Assembly (NCBI GenBank): GCA_035713725.1
Contig: DASTMZ010000021.1
Coordinates: forward strand, 1-23,893
Reading direction: 5' to 3'
Length of the DNA stretch: 23,893 nucleotides
From: DASQPR01 sp035713725
Lineage (GTDB): Bacteria > Actinomycetota > Actinomycetes > Mycobacteriales > Micromonosporaceae
The notes beneath the pieces are model-generated. The model ran no database searches. It was given only the letters and a program-made list of their open reading frames with translations, and was not told the origin of the DNA. Each line of letters opens with the position of its first letter. Position 1 is the stretch's first letter. This document shows positions 6,907-13,802 of the stretch, in pieces. Position numbers and translations under genes: made by a program.

Positions 6907-7845
6907 CTAGCGTTCCCACCAGTCGAGCACGCGAAGCGCCCGGAGTGTGTTCCACCGGCTCGGTGCACCCACGTCACCATCGAGGGCGAAGTGGACGCGT
7001 CCGGGATGGACGCGGTCGAGCAGCCAGCGGCCGTCGGGCTGGCGCTTCGACCGGACGACCTCGACGGCCTCGGCCATCCGGGGCTCCGGCTTCGCGTCCG
7101 ATCGGCGGAAGTAGTCCAGCGCGCGCAGCACGTCATAGTGCCAGTAGTACGGGAACGCGAACTCCAGGTACGCCGGATCGACGACCTCGCCGTTGCTCTT
7201 GCGCCGGAACAGGCTGCGCTCGAGCAGGTATTCCTCGCCGCTTCGTCGCGCCCCGCGCACCGCGTCGGACCCGCCGGTAGCGCGCTCGAACTCGAGCAGG
7301 CCGTCCAGCACGTTGATCGTCGTGTCGAACGAGGTGCGTACGGACCCGTTCTCGGCTTCGCAGTTCCATCCGCCGTCGGCCATCCGCTCGCCAAGCACCC
7401 GTTCCACGATCGGCGTGACGTCCACGCCGAAGTAGGCGCCGGTCTCGATGGTTCGGCCGTTGATGCATGGCTCGACCTCACCGTCGAAGAACCGTTGTCC
7501 CGCGTGCTCCCATCGCCCGTTCTGGGCGACGAGTGCGATCGAGCGGCGGGCTGCCTCCGATCCCGGGTCGAGCCCGAAGATGAGCAAGCTCTGCAGCGTG
7601 TGCATCGTCGCCGTCCAGGGCTGACCTGGCTCGCCGCCTTTGTATGACGCCGGGAACACGGCGCCGCCGTCCCACATGCCGTCGGCGTCCTCGAGCGCCA
7701 GGAGGTGGGTGCCCCAGCCATCGGTTGCCACCCGCGCGCGTTCGCCGGCGACCTCGTCCGCGGTCGCATCGGTGAGATCAGCCAGCACCTGCCAACGGAT
7801 CGCCGGATCGGAGTCGAGCAGCCAATCGATCTCGCTGTTAGTCAT
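6907..7845 (-). CDS. Uncharacterised alpha/alpha-toroid (prenyltransferase/squalene-cyclase-like) protein
   Basis: 312 residues from ATG 7845. The protein has repeated helical units, with Gly-Trp 'QW-like' turns: DGWGTHLLALEDADGMWDGGAVFP (about 42-66), NGRWEHAGQRFFDGEVEPC, ADGGWNCEAENGSVRTSFDTTINVLDGLLEFE (about 157-188) and QPDGRWLLDRVHPGR (about 274-288). This pattern is that of the squalene-cyclase/prenyltransferase toroid fold. The catalytic DXDD or DDTA motifs of true terpene cyclases are not seen, so a cyclase activity is not claimed. Many actinobacteria carry such stand-alone proteins of unknown role. No Shine-Dalgarno is present; TACGGT six nt before the ATG suggests a leaderless message. 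A strong terminator follows. Confidence 0.75.
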   Translation of the reverse strand: MTNSEIDWLLDSDPAIRWQVLADLTDATADEVAGERARVATDGWGTHLLALEDADGMWDGGAVFPASYKGGEPGQPWTATMHTLQSLLIFGLDPGSEAARRSIALVAQNGRWEHAGQRFFDGEVEPCINGRTIETGAYFGVDVTPIVERVLGERMADGGWNCEAENGSVRTSFDTTINVLDGLLEFERATGGSDAVRGARRSGEEYLLERSLFRRKSNGEVVDPAYLEFAFPYYWHYDVLRALDYFRRSDAKPEPRMAEAVEVVRSKRQPDGRWLLDRVHPGRVHFALDGDVGAPSRWNTLRALRVLDWWER

Positions 7846-7851
7846 AGCGGC

Positions 7852-7857
7852 ACCGTA
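7852..7857 (-). promoter_or_regulatory. -10-like hexamer for the toroid-protein gene
   Basis: TACGGT (minus strand, 7857 to 7852) then six nt and the ATG at 7845 fit a leaderless start. A perfect TTGACA at 7900-7895 is too far (37 bp) to be its -35. Confidence 0.35.
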
Positions 7858-7946
7858 GAAGTAGTTCCGGACGTTTCGCAGCCGGAATGCAAGTTGTCAA
7901 CCGAAATCCGCTTTCCCAACGAAATCAGTTGTCCGGGCGAACTACC

Positions 7947-8321
7947 TCATGCTGGCGGCATCGCAGGACTTGGTACTGCTTCGACCGGCGCGCCGTAGGC
8001 ATTCGGTCCCGCTGCACTCGGCATGGCCCAAAGAGCGATGAGCATGATGATCCCGGCGAACGGAATAAACACGCACCACATCAGATGTCCGGTCCGGCCG
8101 GTGTCGTGCAGCCGACGCGCGCCGACCGATGCGGTAGGGAGCAGCGTCGCCAGCAGGAATACGTCGTACGCGATGAAATGCCCCGTAATCCGGGCATAGT
8201 TGCCGACGACGAGGCTAAGTGCAAACCAGAAAAGGAGGTACCACCACAGCTCGGAGCGTGTGGCTCGGCCACTGAACGTCGCGTACTTCCGGAAACAGCC
8301 AACGAAATACTTGAACGGCAT
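7947..8321 (-). CDS. DUF805 small integral membrane protein
   Basis: 124 residues from ATG 8321, with GGGAGG nine nt upstream on the minus strand; the much longer open frame (to 9767) only shadows the PHP gene. It begins FKYFVGCFRKYATFSGRATRSELWW, the DUF805 hallmark, followed by hydrophobic segments near 27-40, 48-63 and 80-100; the loop SVGARRLHDTGRTGHLMW is the other family signature. DUF805 proteins have three to four membrane segments and no established function. The tail (GPNAYGAPVEAVPSPAMPPA) is Pro/Ala-rich. It is divergent from the PHP gene across a 138-bp gap and upstream of the toroid-protein gene by 101 bp, from which it is probably separately transcribed. Confidence 0.92.
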   Translation of the reverse strand: MPFKYFVGCFRKYATFSGRATRSELWWYLLFWFALSLVVGNYARITGHFIAYDVFLLATLLPTASVGARRLHDTGRTGHLMWCVFIPFAGIIMLIALWAMPSAAGPNAYGAPVEAVPSPAMPPA

Positions 8322-8447
8322 CGCGATCGGCCTCCCACGTTTAGTTCGCCGAGATTCGCTAGACGGACGTCGGATTATCCGACCAACACGGGAAACACCG
8401 TCAAAGCCTGCTGGCAAACTCGATCGGCCCGCCGCATCCTCGGTTGT

Positions 8448-8459
8448 TACATTGCGGCC
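8448..8459 (+). promoter_or_regulatory. -10-like hexamer six nt before the PHP gene start
   Basis: TACATT (8448-8453) plus GCGGCC precede the GTG at 8460, the spacing expected of a leaderless transcript. No convincing -35 was found. The remaining gap 8322-8447 holds the GGGAGG ribosome site of the divergent DUF805 gene and nothing else I can name. Confidence 0.4.
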
Positions 8460-9362
8460 GTGGCAAAGGTGCGGCAGGTTGGGCCGGGCGATCCCACAGC
8501 GCGTGCGTCGGTGACGTTGCCAGCGGATGGCCACGTACACAGCGAGTGGTCGTGGGATGCCGTCGCGGGTTCGATGGAACGTACGTGCGCGCGGGCATTG
8601 GAGCTCGGACTGCCGTCGATCGCATTCACCGAGCATGTCGACCACACCGTCTGGACTGTCCCGCTTGAGACGGTCGGCGAACATGATCTTCTCGCCACCT
8701 TGGCCACGCCGGACGGGCGTGTGACCCCGCCGACATTCGACGCGTCCGGTTATCTCGAAGCGATCGAGGCGTGCCGCGCACGTTTCCCCGGCCTTCGAAT
8801 TCTCAGCGGTCTTGAGCTCGGCGAGCCGCATTGGCATGCCGGCATCGTCGCGAAGCTGCTTAGCGCCGGGCAGTTTGATCGGGTGCTCGGCTCGTTGCAT
8901 TGCCTCCCGGACGGGGATGGGCACACCGAGCCGTTCATTCTCTACGAGCATTGCGCCGCGGCCGATGTCGTACGGCTGTATTTGGCCGAAGTCGCCGCGC
9001 TCGTCGAGCAAAGTGACGTCTTCGCGGTGCTCGCACACATCGACTACCCGGCACGTTACTGGCCCGCTCAGGCCGGACCGTTTGATGCGAGCGCCTTCGA
9101 GGACGAGTTCCGCCATGCGTTGCGGGTGCTTGCGGACAGCGGCCGAGCGTTGGAGATCAATACGGTGCGACCGCCGCACGCTGAGATCGTTCGCTGGTGG
9201 TACGACGAGGGTGGGCAAGCGATCACGTTCGGCAGCGACGCTCACCAGCCCGCAGCGCTCGCAAACGGGTTCGTCGAAGCGGTCGCCATGGTTGAGGCTC
9301 ACGGGTTCCGGCCTGGCCGCGACCCGCACGACTTCTGGACGCGTTCTGGAGTTGTGGTGTGA
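8460..9362 (+). CDS. PHP-domain phosphoesterase, histidinol-phosphatase (HisK)-like
   Basis: 300 residues from GTG 8460; no Shine-Dalgarno, but no better start exists before the first PHP motif. PHP metal motifs in order: DGHVHSEWSWDA (His25, His27), AFTEHVDH (Glu58, His59), SGLELGEPHWH (Glu119), LGSLHCLP (His147), VLAHIDYPARY (His193), EINT and TFGSDAHQP (Asp260, His262). These are the full ligand set of HisK-type histidinol phosphatases, which dephosphorylate histidinol phosphate in the eighth step of histidine synthesis. No other his gene is in the window, so this copy may have another phosphoester substrate. The following gene starts 34 bp downstream and may be co-transcribed. Confidence 0.9.
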   Translation: MAKVRQVGPGDPTARASVTLPADGHVHSEWSWDAVAGSMERTCARALELGLPSIAFTEHVDHTVWTVPLETVGEHDLLATLATPDGRVTPPTFDASGYLEAIEACRARFPGLRILSGLELGEPHWHAGIVAKLLSAGQFDRVLGSLHCLPDGDGHTEPFILYEHCAAADVVRLYLAEVAALVEQSDVFAVLAHIDYPARYWPAQAGPFDASAFEDEFRHALRVLADSGRALEINTVRPPHAEIVRWWYDEGGQAITFGSDAHQPAALANGFVEAVAMVEAHGFRPGRDPHDFWTRSGVVV

Positions 9363-9395
9363 CCCGGCCTGGCCCATCTGACGCATGATGTCTCG

Positions 9396-9866
9396 GTGAC
9401 CCACGACGCAAGCTTCGTGTCCGTCGGGCCGGCGGATTACCTTCGGCGGTTCCTCGCCGAGTACGACCTCGACGAGGCGGCCGCGTGCGTGTTGATCCGA
9501 CGGCGCGAAGTGCCGATTGGGCCGGCGGGCGGAGTCGAGATCGTTTACGACGTAGACGCGTCGCTGCTGCGATCGCACGGCGAGTTTCCATGCGCGGGCG
9601 ACGCCAAGGCGTTGACGTTTTGTCGCAGCGTTGTCAACGAGATGGTCCGCCGCTTCGGGATCGCGAACGCCGAGGCGGTGGCGCGGGTCAACCGCGCCTG
9701 GTCGGACCCGGACGACACCGGAAGGGTGCCGCGCATCTGGATTGTCGGTCTCGACATCCTCTATCACGACACCGCCGAAGACTGGGCGGTTCGCATCTAC
9801 TACGGAGACCAGCCGCGCTGGTGGGATTCGCGTGCTGGCCTACAACCGATGCCGCCTCCCGACTAG
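9396..9866 (+). CDS. Unrecognised 156-residue soluble protein
   Basis: I do not recognise the family. Start is taken as GTG 9396; the frame shows strong G/C third-position bias. Visible features: an N-terminal SVGPADYLRRFLAEYDLDEAAACVLI helical stretch, a beta-like IEIVYDVD region around residues 47-53, a helix TFCRSVVNEMVRRFGIANAEAVARVN, then WIVGLDILYHDTAEDWAVRIYYGD and an aromatic end PRWWDS. There are no membrane segments or signal. The 33-bp gap from the PHP gene allows co-transcription, yet CATGAT six nt before the GTG could also be its own leaderless promoter. Its single Cys pairs (Cys28, Cys66, Cys75) are too dispersed to be a metal site by eye. Confidence 0.7.
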   Translation: MTHDASFVSVGPADYLRRFLAEYDLDEAAACVLIRRREVPIGPAGGVEIVYDVDASLLRSHGEFPCAGDAKALTFCRSVVNEMVRRFGIANAEAVARVNRAWSDPDDTGRVPRIWIVGLDILYHDTAEDWAVRIYYGDQPRWWDSRAGLQPMPPPD

Positions 9867-9894
9867 CGAGCGCGCTCACCGGGTACGGCACAGG

Positions 9895-9918
9895 GTTAGG
9901 TTCCTCGCGGCGGGGTAG
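9895..9918 (+). promoter_or_regulatory. SigB/SigF-class promoter-like site upstream of anti-sigma ATPase
   Basis: GTTA (9895-9898), 14-bp spacer, GGGTAG (9913-9918) resembles the actinobacterial GTTT-N14-16-GGGTA promoter of general-stress sigma factors with one mismatch in each box. It lies about 50 bp upstream of an RsbW-like gene, a class often controlled by the sigma factor it binds. Confidence 0.4.
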
Positions 9919-9967
9919 CTGAGTAGTGAGGTGTGCATCTGCCCGCGCCGGTGGAAGGAACCGCCCT

Positions 9968-10396
9968 GTGCAAGAAACGATCCACGATGTGGCGGCGGCC
10001 GATCTCGCCCGCATCAGACAGTGGGTGCGCAGGAACGCGCTACAGGTTGGGTTGCCCGCGATGCGGACCGAGGCTTTGACACTCGCCGCGAACGAGGTCA
10101 TCACGAACGCGATCCGCCACGGCGGCGGCGCCGCTTCGGTGACGATCACCACGACCGTTCGTAACGTCGTCATCGAGGTACGCGATCGCGGCACTGCATC
10201 GTTCAGTGCGTCGGTGGCTCAACCGGCACCGACCGAGCAGCGGGGCCGCGGTCTGTGGCTCGCGCAGCAGCTGTGCGACGAACTAGTTCTGTCAGGGTCA
10301 CACGATGGCATGCTCGTTCGACTGAGCTCGCGGTTCGACCCGATCGACGAGCTGATCGCACTCGCTCATGCCCGGCGCCAAGTCCGGAACGCCTGA
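9968..10396 (+). CDS. RsbW-like anti-sigma factor, HATPase Ser/Thr kinase
   Basis: 142 residues from GTG 9968, chosen because GGAAGGAA lies just upstream; an earlier in-frame start at 9926 lacks a ribosome site. The GHKL ATPase core is complete: N-box AANEVITNAIRHGG (Glu43, Asn47), G1 box VRDRGT (Asp73, Gly75) and G2 box GRGLWLAQQLCDEL (Gly93-Leu96). In partner switching such proteins bind a sigma factor and phosphorylate a STAS antagonist. A STAS protein and a SpoIIE-type phosphatase are encoded 2-3.5 kb downstream, so they may be partners, but no sigma factor gene is in the window. The promoter-like site at 9895-9918 suggests control by a stress sigma factor. A hairpin follows the stop. Confidence 0.88.
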   Translation: MQETIHDVAAADLARIRQWVRRNALQVGLPAMRTEALTLAANEVITNAIRHGGGAASVTITTTVRNVVIEVRDRGTASFSASVAQPAPTEQRGRGLWLAQQLCDELVLSGSHDGMLVRLSSRFDPIDELIALAHARRQVRNA

Positions 10397-10440
10397 GCGC
10401 GTCTGGCTCGGACCCCGCCGAGCAGCCACCGGCAGAATTC

Positions 10441-10461
10441 AGTTCGGCGATAGGCCGAACT
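10441..10461. terminator. Bidirectional hairpin between ATPase and YihY genes
   Basis: AGTTCGGC (10441-10448) and GCCGAACT (10454-10461) are perfect 8-bp arms with a 5-nt loop, placed between convergent stop codons (10396 and 10461). Confidence 0.65.
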
Positions 10462-11477
10462 CAGTCCGGCGATCGATCGCGGGCTTGCTCGCCAACCGCG
10501 TCGGCCGTGACCCCGTCCGTGACCCCGTCCGTGAACTCGACGTCAATCCGCTGCTCCGAGGTCGGCCGACGCCGCGCCGTCGCCGCGTACGAGCGGTACG
10601 CCCGCATGTCGGCTCGAGTCAGCGGCGGCTGCAATCCGCGCGGCCAAAGGCGACGGGCACGGACCACGTCGGCCTCGACCGCGTACAACATGAGCCGCGC
10701 CTGCAAGTGGAGCCAAGCCAACAGGCCTAACACCACGCCGAACGTCCCGTACAACTCTTGTGCGTGACGGACCTGATGGGCGAGCAGGAACGTACCCGCC
10801 ACCAGCAGCGCCTGCCAGATGATCGCGGAGACGATTGCCGATCGCAGCATTGCCGACAGTGGCACCTGCCGCGCCGTGGCGAGTCGGAATCCCAGCATGA
10901 ACACCGCGATATTGATGGCTGCCGAGGCGGCGAGCGCGCCGACCCGGGTCGCCACACCGAGCACGTTTGCCGCGCCGCCGATGCCGGACAGCAGCCCGGT
11001 CGACATCACGGCGATACCCAACACGGCAATCAGCGCGAGGCTTCGACCGATCGCGGCGCCAAATCCGGAACGGTCCGCAAACGGTACCGCCCACACGGTG
11101 TTGAAGGCGTTTTGCAAGGCGTTCGCCATGCCGCGCGCACCCCACACGCTGATCAGTCCGGAGATGACGATGACGTACCAATGTCCGTGCAGGCCGGCCG
11201 TGCGCAACTGGTCACCCACGACCGGGAAGTCGGCGACGGCCGATCCCAATAGCCGCTCCTGGAGCGCGGGATCGCTGCTCAGCACGTAGCCGAGGACCGT
11301 GGTCAACACCAGCAACAGCGGAAAGATGGCGGCGAATCCGTAGTACGCGACCAGCCCGGCGAGGTCGCTGCCGGAGTCGTCGCCGAACTTGCGCGCCACC
11401 GCCAACGGATAACCTAGCCAAGGCCGGCGCTGTTGCGCTGCATCGAACCACCCCACTAAACGGCCGACGTCCGCCAT
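10461..11477 (-). CDS. YihY/BrkB-family inner membrane protein
   Basis: 338 residues from ATG 11477. The start of the conserved region, ARKFGDDSGSDLAGLVAYYGFAAIFPLLLVLTTVLGYVL (about 28-66), is the YihY/BrkB signature where 'a.A.lAyy..fslfPlll' leads the first membrane span. Further spans are near 100-118, 140-162, 168-192, 200-222 and 235-262, giving six in all, with the family's GxRGMANALQNAFNTVW amphipathic loop near 118-134. The family was once mislabelled ribonuclease BN; its function is unsettled. The C-terminal tail after TARRRPTSEQRIDVEF is cytoplasmic and low-complexity, with a duplicated DGVT unit. No strong Shine-Dalgarno is seen. It is divergent from the small acidic-protein gene. 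Confidence 0.92.
   Translation of the reverse strand: MADVGRLVGWFDAAQQRRPWLGYPLAVARKFGDDSGSDLAGLVAYYGFAAIFPLLLVLTTVLGYVLSSDPALQERLLGSAVADFPVVGDQLRTAGLHGHWYVIVISGLISVWGARGMANALQNAFNTVWAVPFADRSGFGAAIGRSLALIAVLGIAVMSTGLLSGIGGAANVLGVATRVGALAASAAINIAVFMLGFRLATARQVPLSAMLRSAIVSAIIWQALLVAGTFLLAHQVRHAQELYGTFGVVLGLLAWLHLQARLMLYAVEADVVRARRLWPRGLQPPLTRADMRAYRSYAATARRRPTSEQRIDVEFTDGVTDGVTADAVGEQARDRSPD
10507..10530. repeat. Perfect 12-bp tandem duplication in the YihY gene tail
   Basis: GTGACCCCGTCC occurs twice head to tail (10507-10518, 10519-10530). It is in frame and encodes the doubled DGVT near the C-terminus, so it changes length by four residues without harming the frame. Confidence 0.8.
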
Positions 11478-11626
11478 GTCAGCGGCGCCCCACTTCGCGC
11501 CGAGGCGGTGCTTGGCGATGCGACGGCGGTGCGGTTTCGGGTTGCGTCCTAGTGGCCATCTGGCATTGGTACCCGGTGCCGGCAGCGGACATTCGTGCGG
11601 GTGGCCATGCGCCGCTGAGGTCGCAG

Positions 11627-11651
11627 GTTTGCCGTACGCGTACCGGGGAAT
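11627..11651 (+). promoter_or_regulatory. SigB/SigF-class promoter-like site upstream of small gene
   Basis: GTTT (11627-11630), 15-bp spacer, GGGAAT (11646-11651) matches the GTTT-N15-GGGTAT stress-sigma pattern with one mismatch, 50 bp upstream of the ATG at 11702. The rest of the 224-bp gap 11478-11701 holds no other feature I can support. Confidence 0.42.
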
Positions 11652-11701
11652 CTAGATCAACAGTTGCGCGTGCCAGTGGGGCGGCGCGGGGGAGGCCGCA
11701 C

Positions 11702-11905
11702 ATGGCAATGCCGGCGACGGGGCCGGATCCGGTGAGCGCACCGGACACGTCCAGCACTACATCCGCCGGCTGGCGTGCCCTGGTGGATGATGCGCCACCG
11801 GTGGATTCGGAGTGGGAGGAATGGGCGTCCAGACAGCTCGATGCGGTTGGTGGGGCGGCTGGCCAGGTAACACACTCGTACGATCGAGCCGGCGAACGTG
11901 ATTGA
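11702..11905 (+). CDS. Small acidic hypothetical protein, 67 residues
   Basis: The ATG at 11702 follows a near-ideal ribosome site, GGGGGAGG (11688-11695), at 6 nt spacing, and codons show G/C third-position bias. The product starts MAMPATGPDPVSAPDTSS, a disordered Pro/Ser/Thr-rich stretch, then has an acidic Trp-containing segment (VDDAPPVDSEWEEW) and a short helix (ASRQLDAVGGAAGQV). No membrane segment or known family is recognised. A stress-sigma promoter-like site lies upstream. The gene is small and its neighbours are partner-switching genes, so a stress role is a guess. The longer minus-strand frame covering this region (11479-12042) has poor codon bias and no motif. Confidence 0.5.
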   Translation: MAMPATGPDPVSAPDTSSTTSAGWRALVDDAPPVDSEWEEWASRQLDAVGGAAGQVTHSYDRAGERD

Positions 11906-12003
11906 CTCCACGCGCTCGGTGCGATTGCTACCGATTGCCAACTCATTCTTAGTAGCGCGTGACGGACACGACGACGGGCCTCATGCGTCGACTTTGCCGC
12001 TGG

Positions 12004-12039
12004 CAAGATGGGCGCGACCTGCAAAATGGGCAATACCTG
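12004..12039 (+). repeat. Imperfect 18-bp tandem repeat upstream of the SpoIIE gene
   Basis: CAAGATGGGCGCGACCTG (12004-12021) is followed directly by CAAAATGGGCAATACCTG (12022-12039), 14 of 18 positions identical. It ends about 30 bp before the start codon of the phosphatase gene, in the 163-bp gap 11906-12068; it could be a regulator site or leader element. Confidence 0.55.
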
Positions 12040-12068
12040 CACTGGAGCCGGCTAAGGACACGAGCAGC

Positions 12069-13283
12069 ATGGTTGACCCTCGGGGCAAAGAGAGCGATGA
12101 GCGGCTGCGCCGTCTCAAAGCGGTAACCGACGCAGCCCTGTCCCGGCTTGAGTTGGAGGATCTACTCGACGAACTGCTCGATCGAATCCGAGACCTGCTG
12201 TCCGCCGACACCGCGACGGTCCTGCTTGTCGACTCATCCGGTCGGCAACTCGTCGCCACTGCTGCCAAGGGGTTAGAAGAGGAGGTGCGGCAGGGAGTCC
12301 GGGTGCCGATCGGACTGGGATTCGCGGGTACGGTCGCGGAGCGCGGCGCACCGGTCTCAATCGAACACGTCGACCCCACCAACGTGGTTAATCCGATCCT
12401 CGTCGAAAACGTCGCGTCAGTCCTCGGCGTACCGATGATTTCGGACGGCCGGGTGATCGGCGTGCTGCACGTGGGAACCCGGTCACCGCGCCGATTCACC
12501 GACGACGACATCGATCTGCTGCAACTCGCTGCCGACCGCGCTGCCACGGCGACACAGGCGCGGCTGTCCCGACTCGACCGTGCCACCGCCCTCGCCCTCC
12601 AACGGAGCCTGCTGCCGGCACTGCCGTCCGATATTCCCGGGCTCGACATGGCGTGCCGGTACGTGCCCGGCGCGGCCGTCGGTGTGGGCGGCGACTGGTA
12701 CGACGTCTTCAGGCTGCCGTCTGGTCACGTCGGCATCGCCATCGGCGACGTCGCCGGCAGTGGTCTTCGTGCCGCGGTCGTGATGGGCCGCATCCGTAGC
12801 GCCCTGCGCGCCTACGCGCTCGAGTCAACCGACCCTGCCAACGTTCTCGCCAAACTCGACCGCAAGATTCAATTGTTCGAACCCGGTGTCATGGCAACGG
12901 TGCTCTACGCGGTCATCGAGCCAAGCCTGTCGAACGTCACGATGTCGGCCGCCGGGCATCTGCCGCCGGTCATCGTCGAAGCAGACCGACCGGCCGCGCT
13001 CGTCGACATCACGGCCGACCTACCCGTCGGCGCGGCTCCCGATGCACCCCGCCGGAACACCGTCGTCGCGCTCGCACCCGGACGAGGCCTGTTCTTCTAC
13101 ACCGATGGGCTCATCGAGCGCCGAGACCGGCCGATCGCCGACGGACTCGAGCGGCTCGCTATCGCGTTGCAGGCGGGTCCGGCAGAGGAGATGTGTGCGC
13201 GCACGATTGCGTCGTTCCTTCACAACGAGGTGGCCACGGACGACGTCGCCGTGCTCGCCGTCCGTCGAGTCGAGTCATCGTGA
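12069..13283 (+). CDS. GAF-domain SpoIIE/RsbU-type PP2C phosphatase
   Basis: 404 residues from ATG 12069, with AAGGA at 12054-12058. A coiled N-terminal helix (KAVTDAALSRLELEDLLDELLDRI) leads into a GAF domain (about 25-165; VLLVDSSGRQLVATAAKGLEEE, GFAGTVAERGAPVSI, GVLHVGTRSPRRF). A linker helix (SRLDRATALALQRSLLP) joins the SpoIIE PP2C domain (about 185-402): GGDWYD (207-212), GDVAGSG (226-232), SAAGHLPP (293-300), YTDGLIE (344-350) and TDDVAVL (390-396), which supply the metal-binding aspartates. In partner switching such enzymes dephosphorylate a STAS antagonist and so release a sigma factor, with the GAF domain sensing a ligand or redox state. The STAS gene follows 181 bp later. Ser at 231, where many relatives have His or Lys (GDVxGHG), is slightly unusual. 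Confidence 0.93.
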   Translation: MVDPRGKESDERLRRLKAVTDAALSRLELEDLLDELLDRIRDLLSADTATVLLVDSSGRQLVATAAKGLEEEVRQGVRVPIGLGFAGTVAERGAPVSIEHVDPTNVVNPILVENVASVLGVPMISDGRVIGVLHVGTRSPRRFTDDDIDLLQLAADRAATATQARLSRLDRATALALQRSLLPALPSDIPGLDMACRYVPGAAVGVGGDWYDVFRLPSGHVGIAIGDVAGSGLRAAVVMGRIRSALRAYALESTDPANVLAKLDRKIQLFEPGVMATVLYAVIEPSLSNVTMSAAGHLPPVIVEADRPAALVDITADLPVGAAPDAPRRNTVVALAPGRGLFFYTDGLIERRDRPIADGLERLAIALQAGPAEEMCARTIASFLHNEVATDDVAVLAVRRVESS

Positions 13284-13330
13284 CGCCGATCGCATCCCAG
13301 CCGGATCGCGTGGCACGTGACAGCGCCCAG

Positions 13331-13355
13331 CGTTGGCCGGCGGACGCAGCCAACG
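13331..13355 (+). terminator. Weak stem-loop after the phosphatase gene
   Basis: CGTTGGC (13331-13337) and GCCAACG (13349-13355) form a 7-bp stem with an 11-nt loop about 48 bp after the phosphatase stop. It may reduce read-through into the STAS gene; no U-run. Confidence 0.3.
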
Positions 13356-13464
13356 GTCATTCGTCACCACCCCGCGTCGATCCGTACTACGGTAAGTTCG
13401 CGCGGTTCATCCCGAGCTGGACCCGGATGCGGTGCGACGCGGCGACGGAGGACAGGAGCCAACG

Positions 13465-13779
13465 ATGGCATTCTCAATCTCTACCCGGTCCGAGAATCGA
13501 CACGCCACCGTCGCCTTGGCCGGCGAGCTCGACCTGATGACGGTCGGGCAGTTGGACACCGCGCTCGACGCGGTGGCGGCCGAGGACGTCACACACATTG
13601 TCGTCAACCTCGCTGAACTTACGTTCACTGACTCGGTGGGCATCAGCGCTCTAATCCGCGGCCGCCGCCTGGCCGATCAGCGAGGCATCTCGTACGAAGT
13701 CGTCGGCGCAACCGATCTCGTGCGAAAGCTTCTTGACTTGACCGGTGTGTGGGCGTTCCTCTCGTCGCCGAGCCGGTAA
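13465..13779 (+). CDS. STAS-domain anti-sigma factor antagonist (RsbV-like)
   Basis: 104 residues from ATG 13465 with AGGAG (13454-13458) six nt upstream. It is a single STAS domain: FSISTRSENRHATVALAGELDLMT at the N-terminus and LAELTFTDSVGISALIRGRR in the middle, where Asp56-Ser57-x-Gly59 is the phosphorylation site used by RsbW-type kinases. The helix ATDLVRKLLDLTGV is the usual C-terminal element. The unphosphorylated form captures the anti-sigma kinase; the phosphatase encoded just upstream is its probable activator and the HATPase at 9968 a possible kinase. Both partner assignments are inferred from proximity only. Confidence 0.93.
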   Translation: MAFSISTRSENRHATVALAGELDLMTVGQLDTALDAVAAEDVTHIVVNLAELTFTDSVGISALIRGRRLADQRGISYEVVGATDLVRKLLDLTGVWAFLSSPSR

Positions 13780-13802
13780 CCGCTGGCAGTGCGGCGGCGG
13801 AC

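Noticed and set aside
7895..7900. Perfect TTGACA on the minus strand upstream of the toroid-protein gene
   Set aside because: No -10 at 16-19 bp; the likely -10 (TACGGT) is 37 bp away.
7892..7933. Duplicated AGTTGTC and CGAAATC heptamers in the 7846-7946 gap
   Set aside because: Short, in changed order, without symmetry; could be chance. Otherwise this gap shows only a weak TTCCGG/CCGGAA hairpin at 7865-7887.
8322..9767. 606-codon minus-strand frame extending the DUF805 gene
   Set aside because: Only the last 124 codons are family-like and have a ribosome site; the rest mirrors the PHP gene.
11479..12042. 187-codon minus-strand frame in the gap beside YihY
   Set aside because: Ser/Arg-rich low-complexity translation, no ribosome site, no motif; the opposite small frame has better coding signals.
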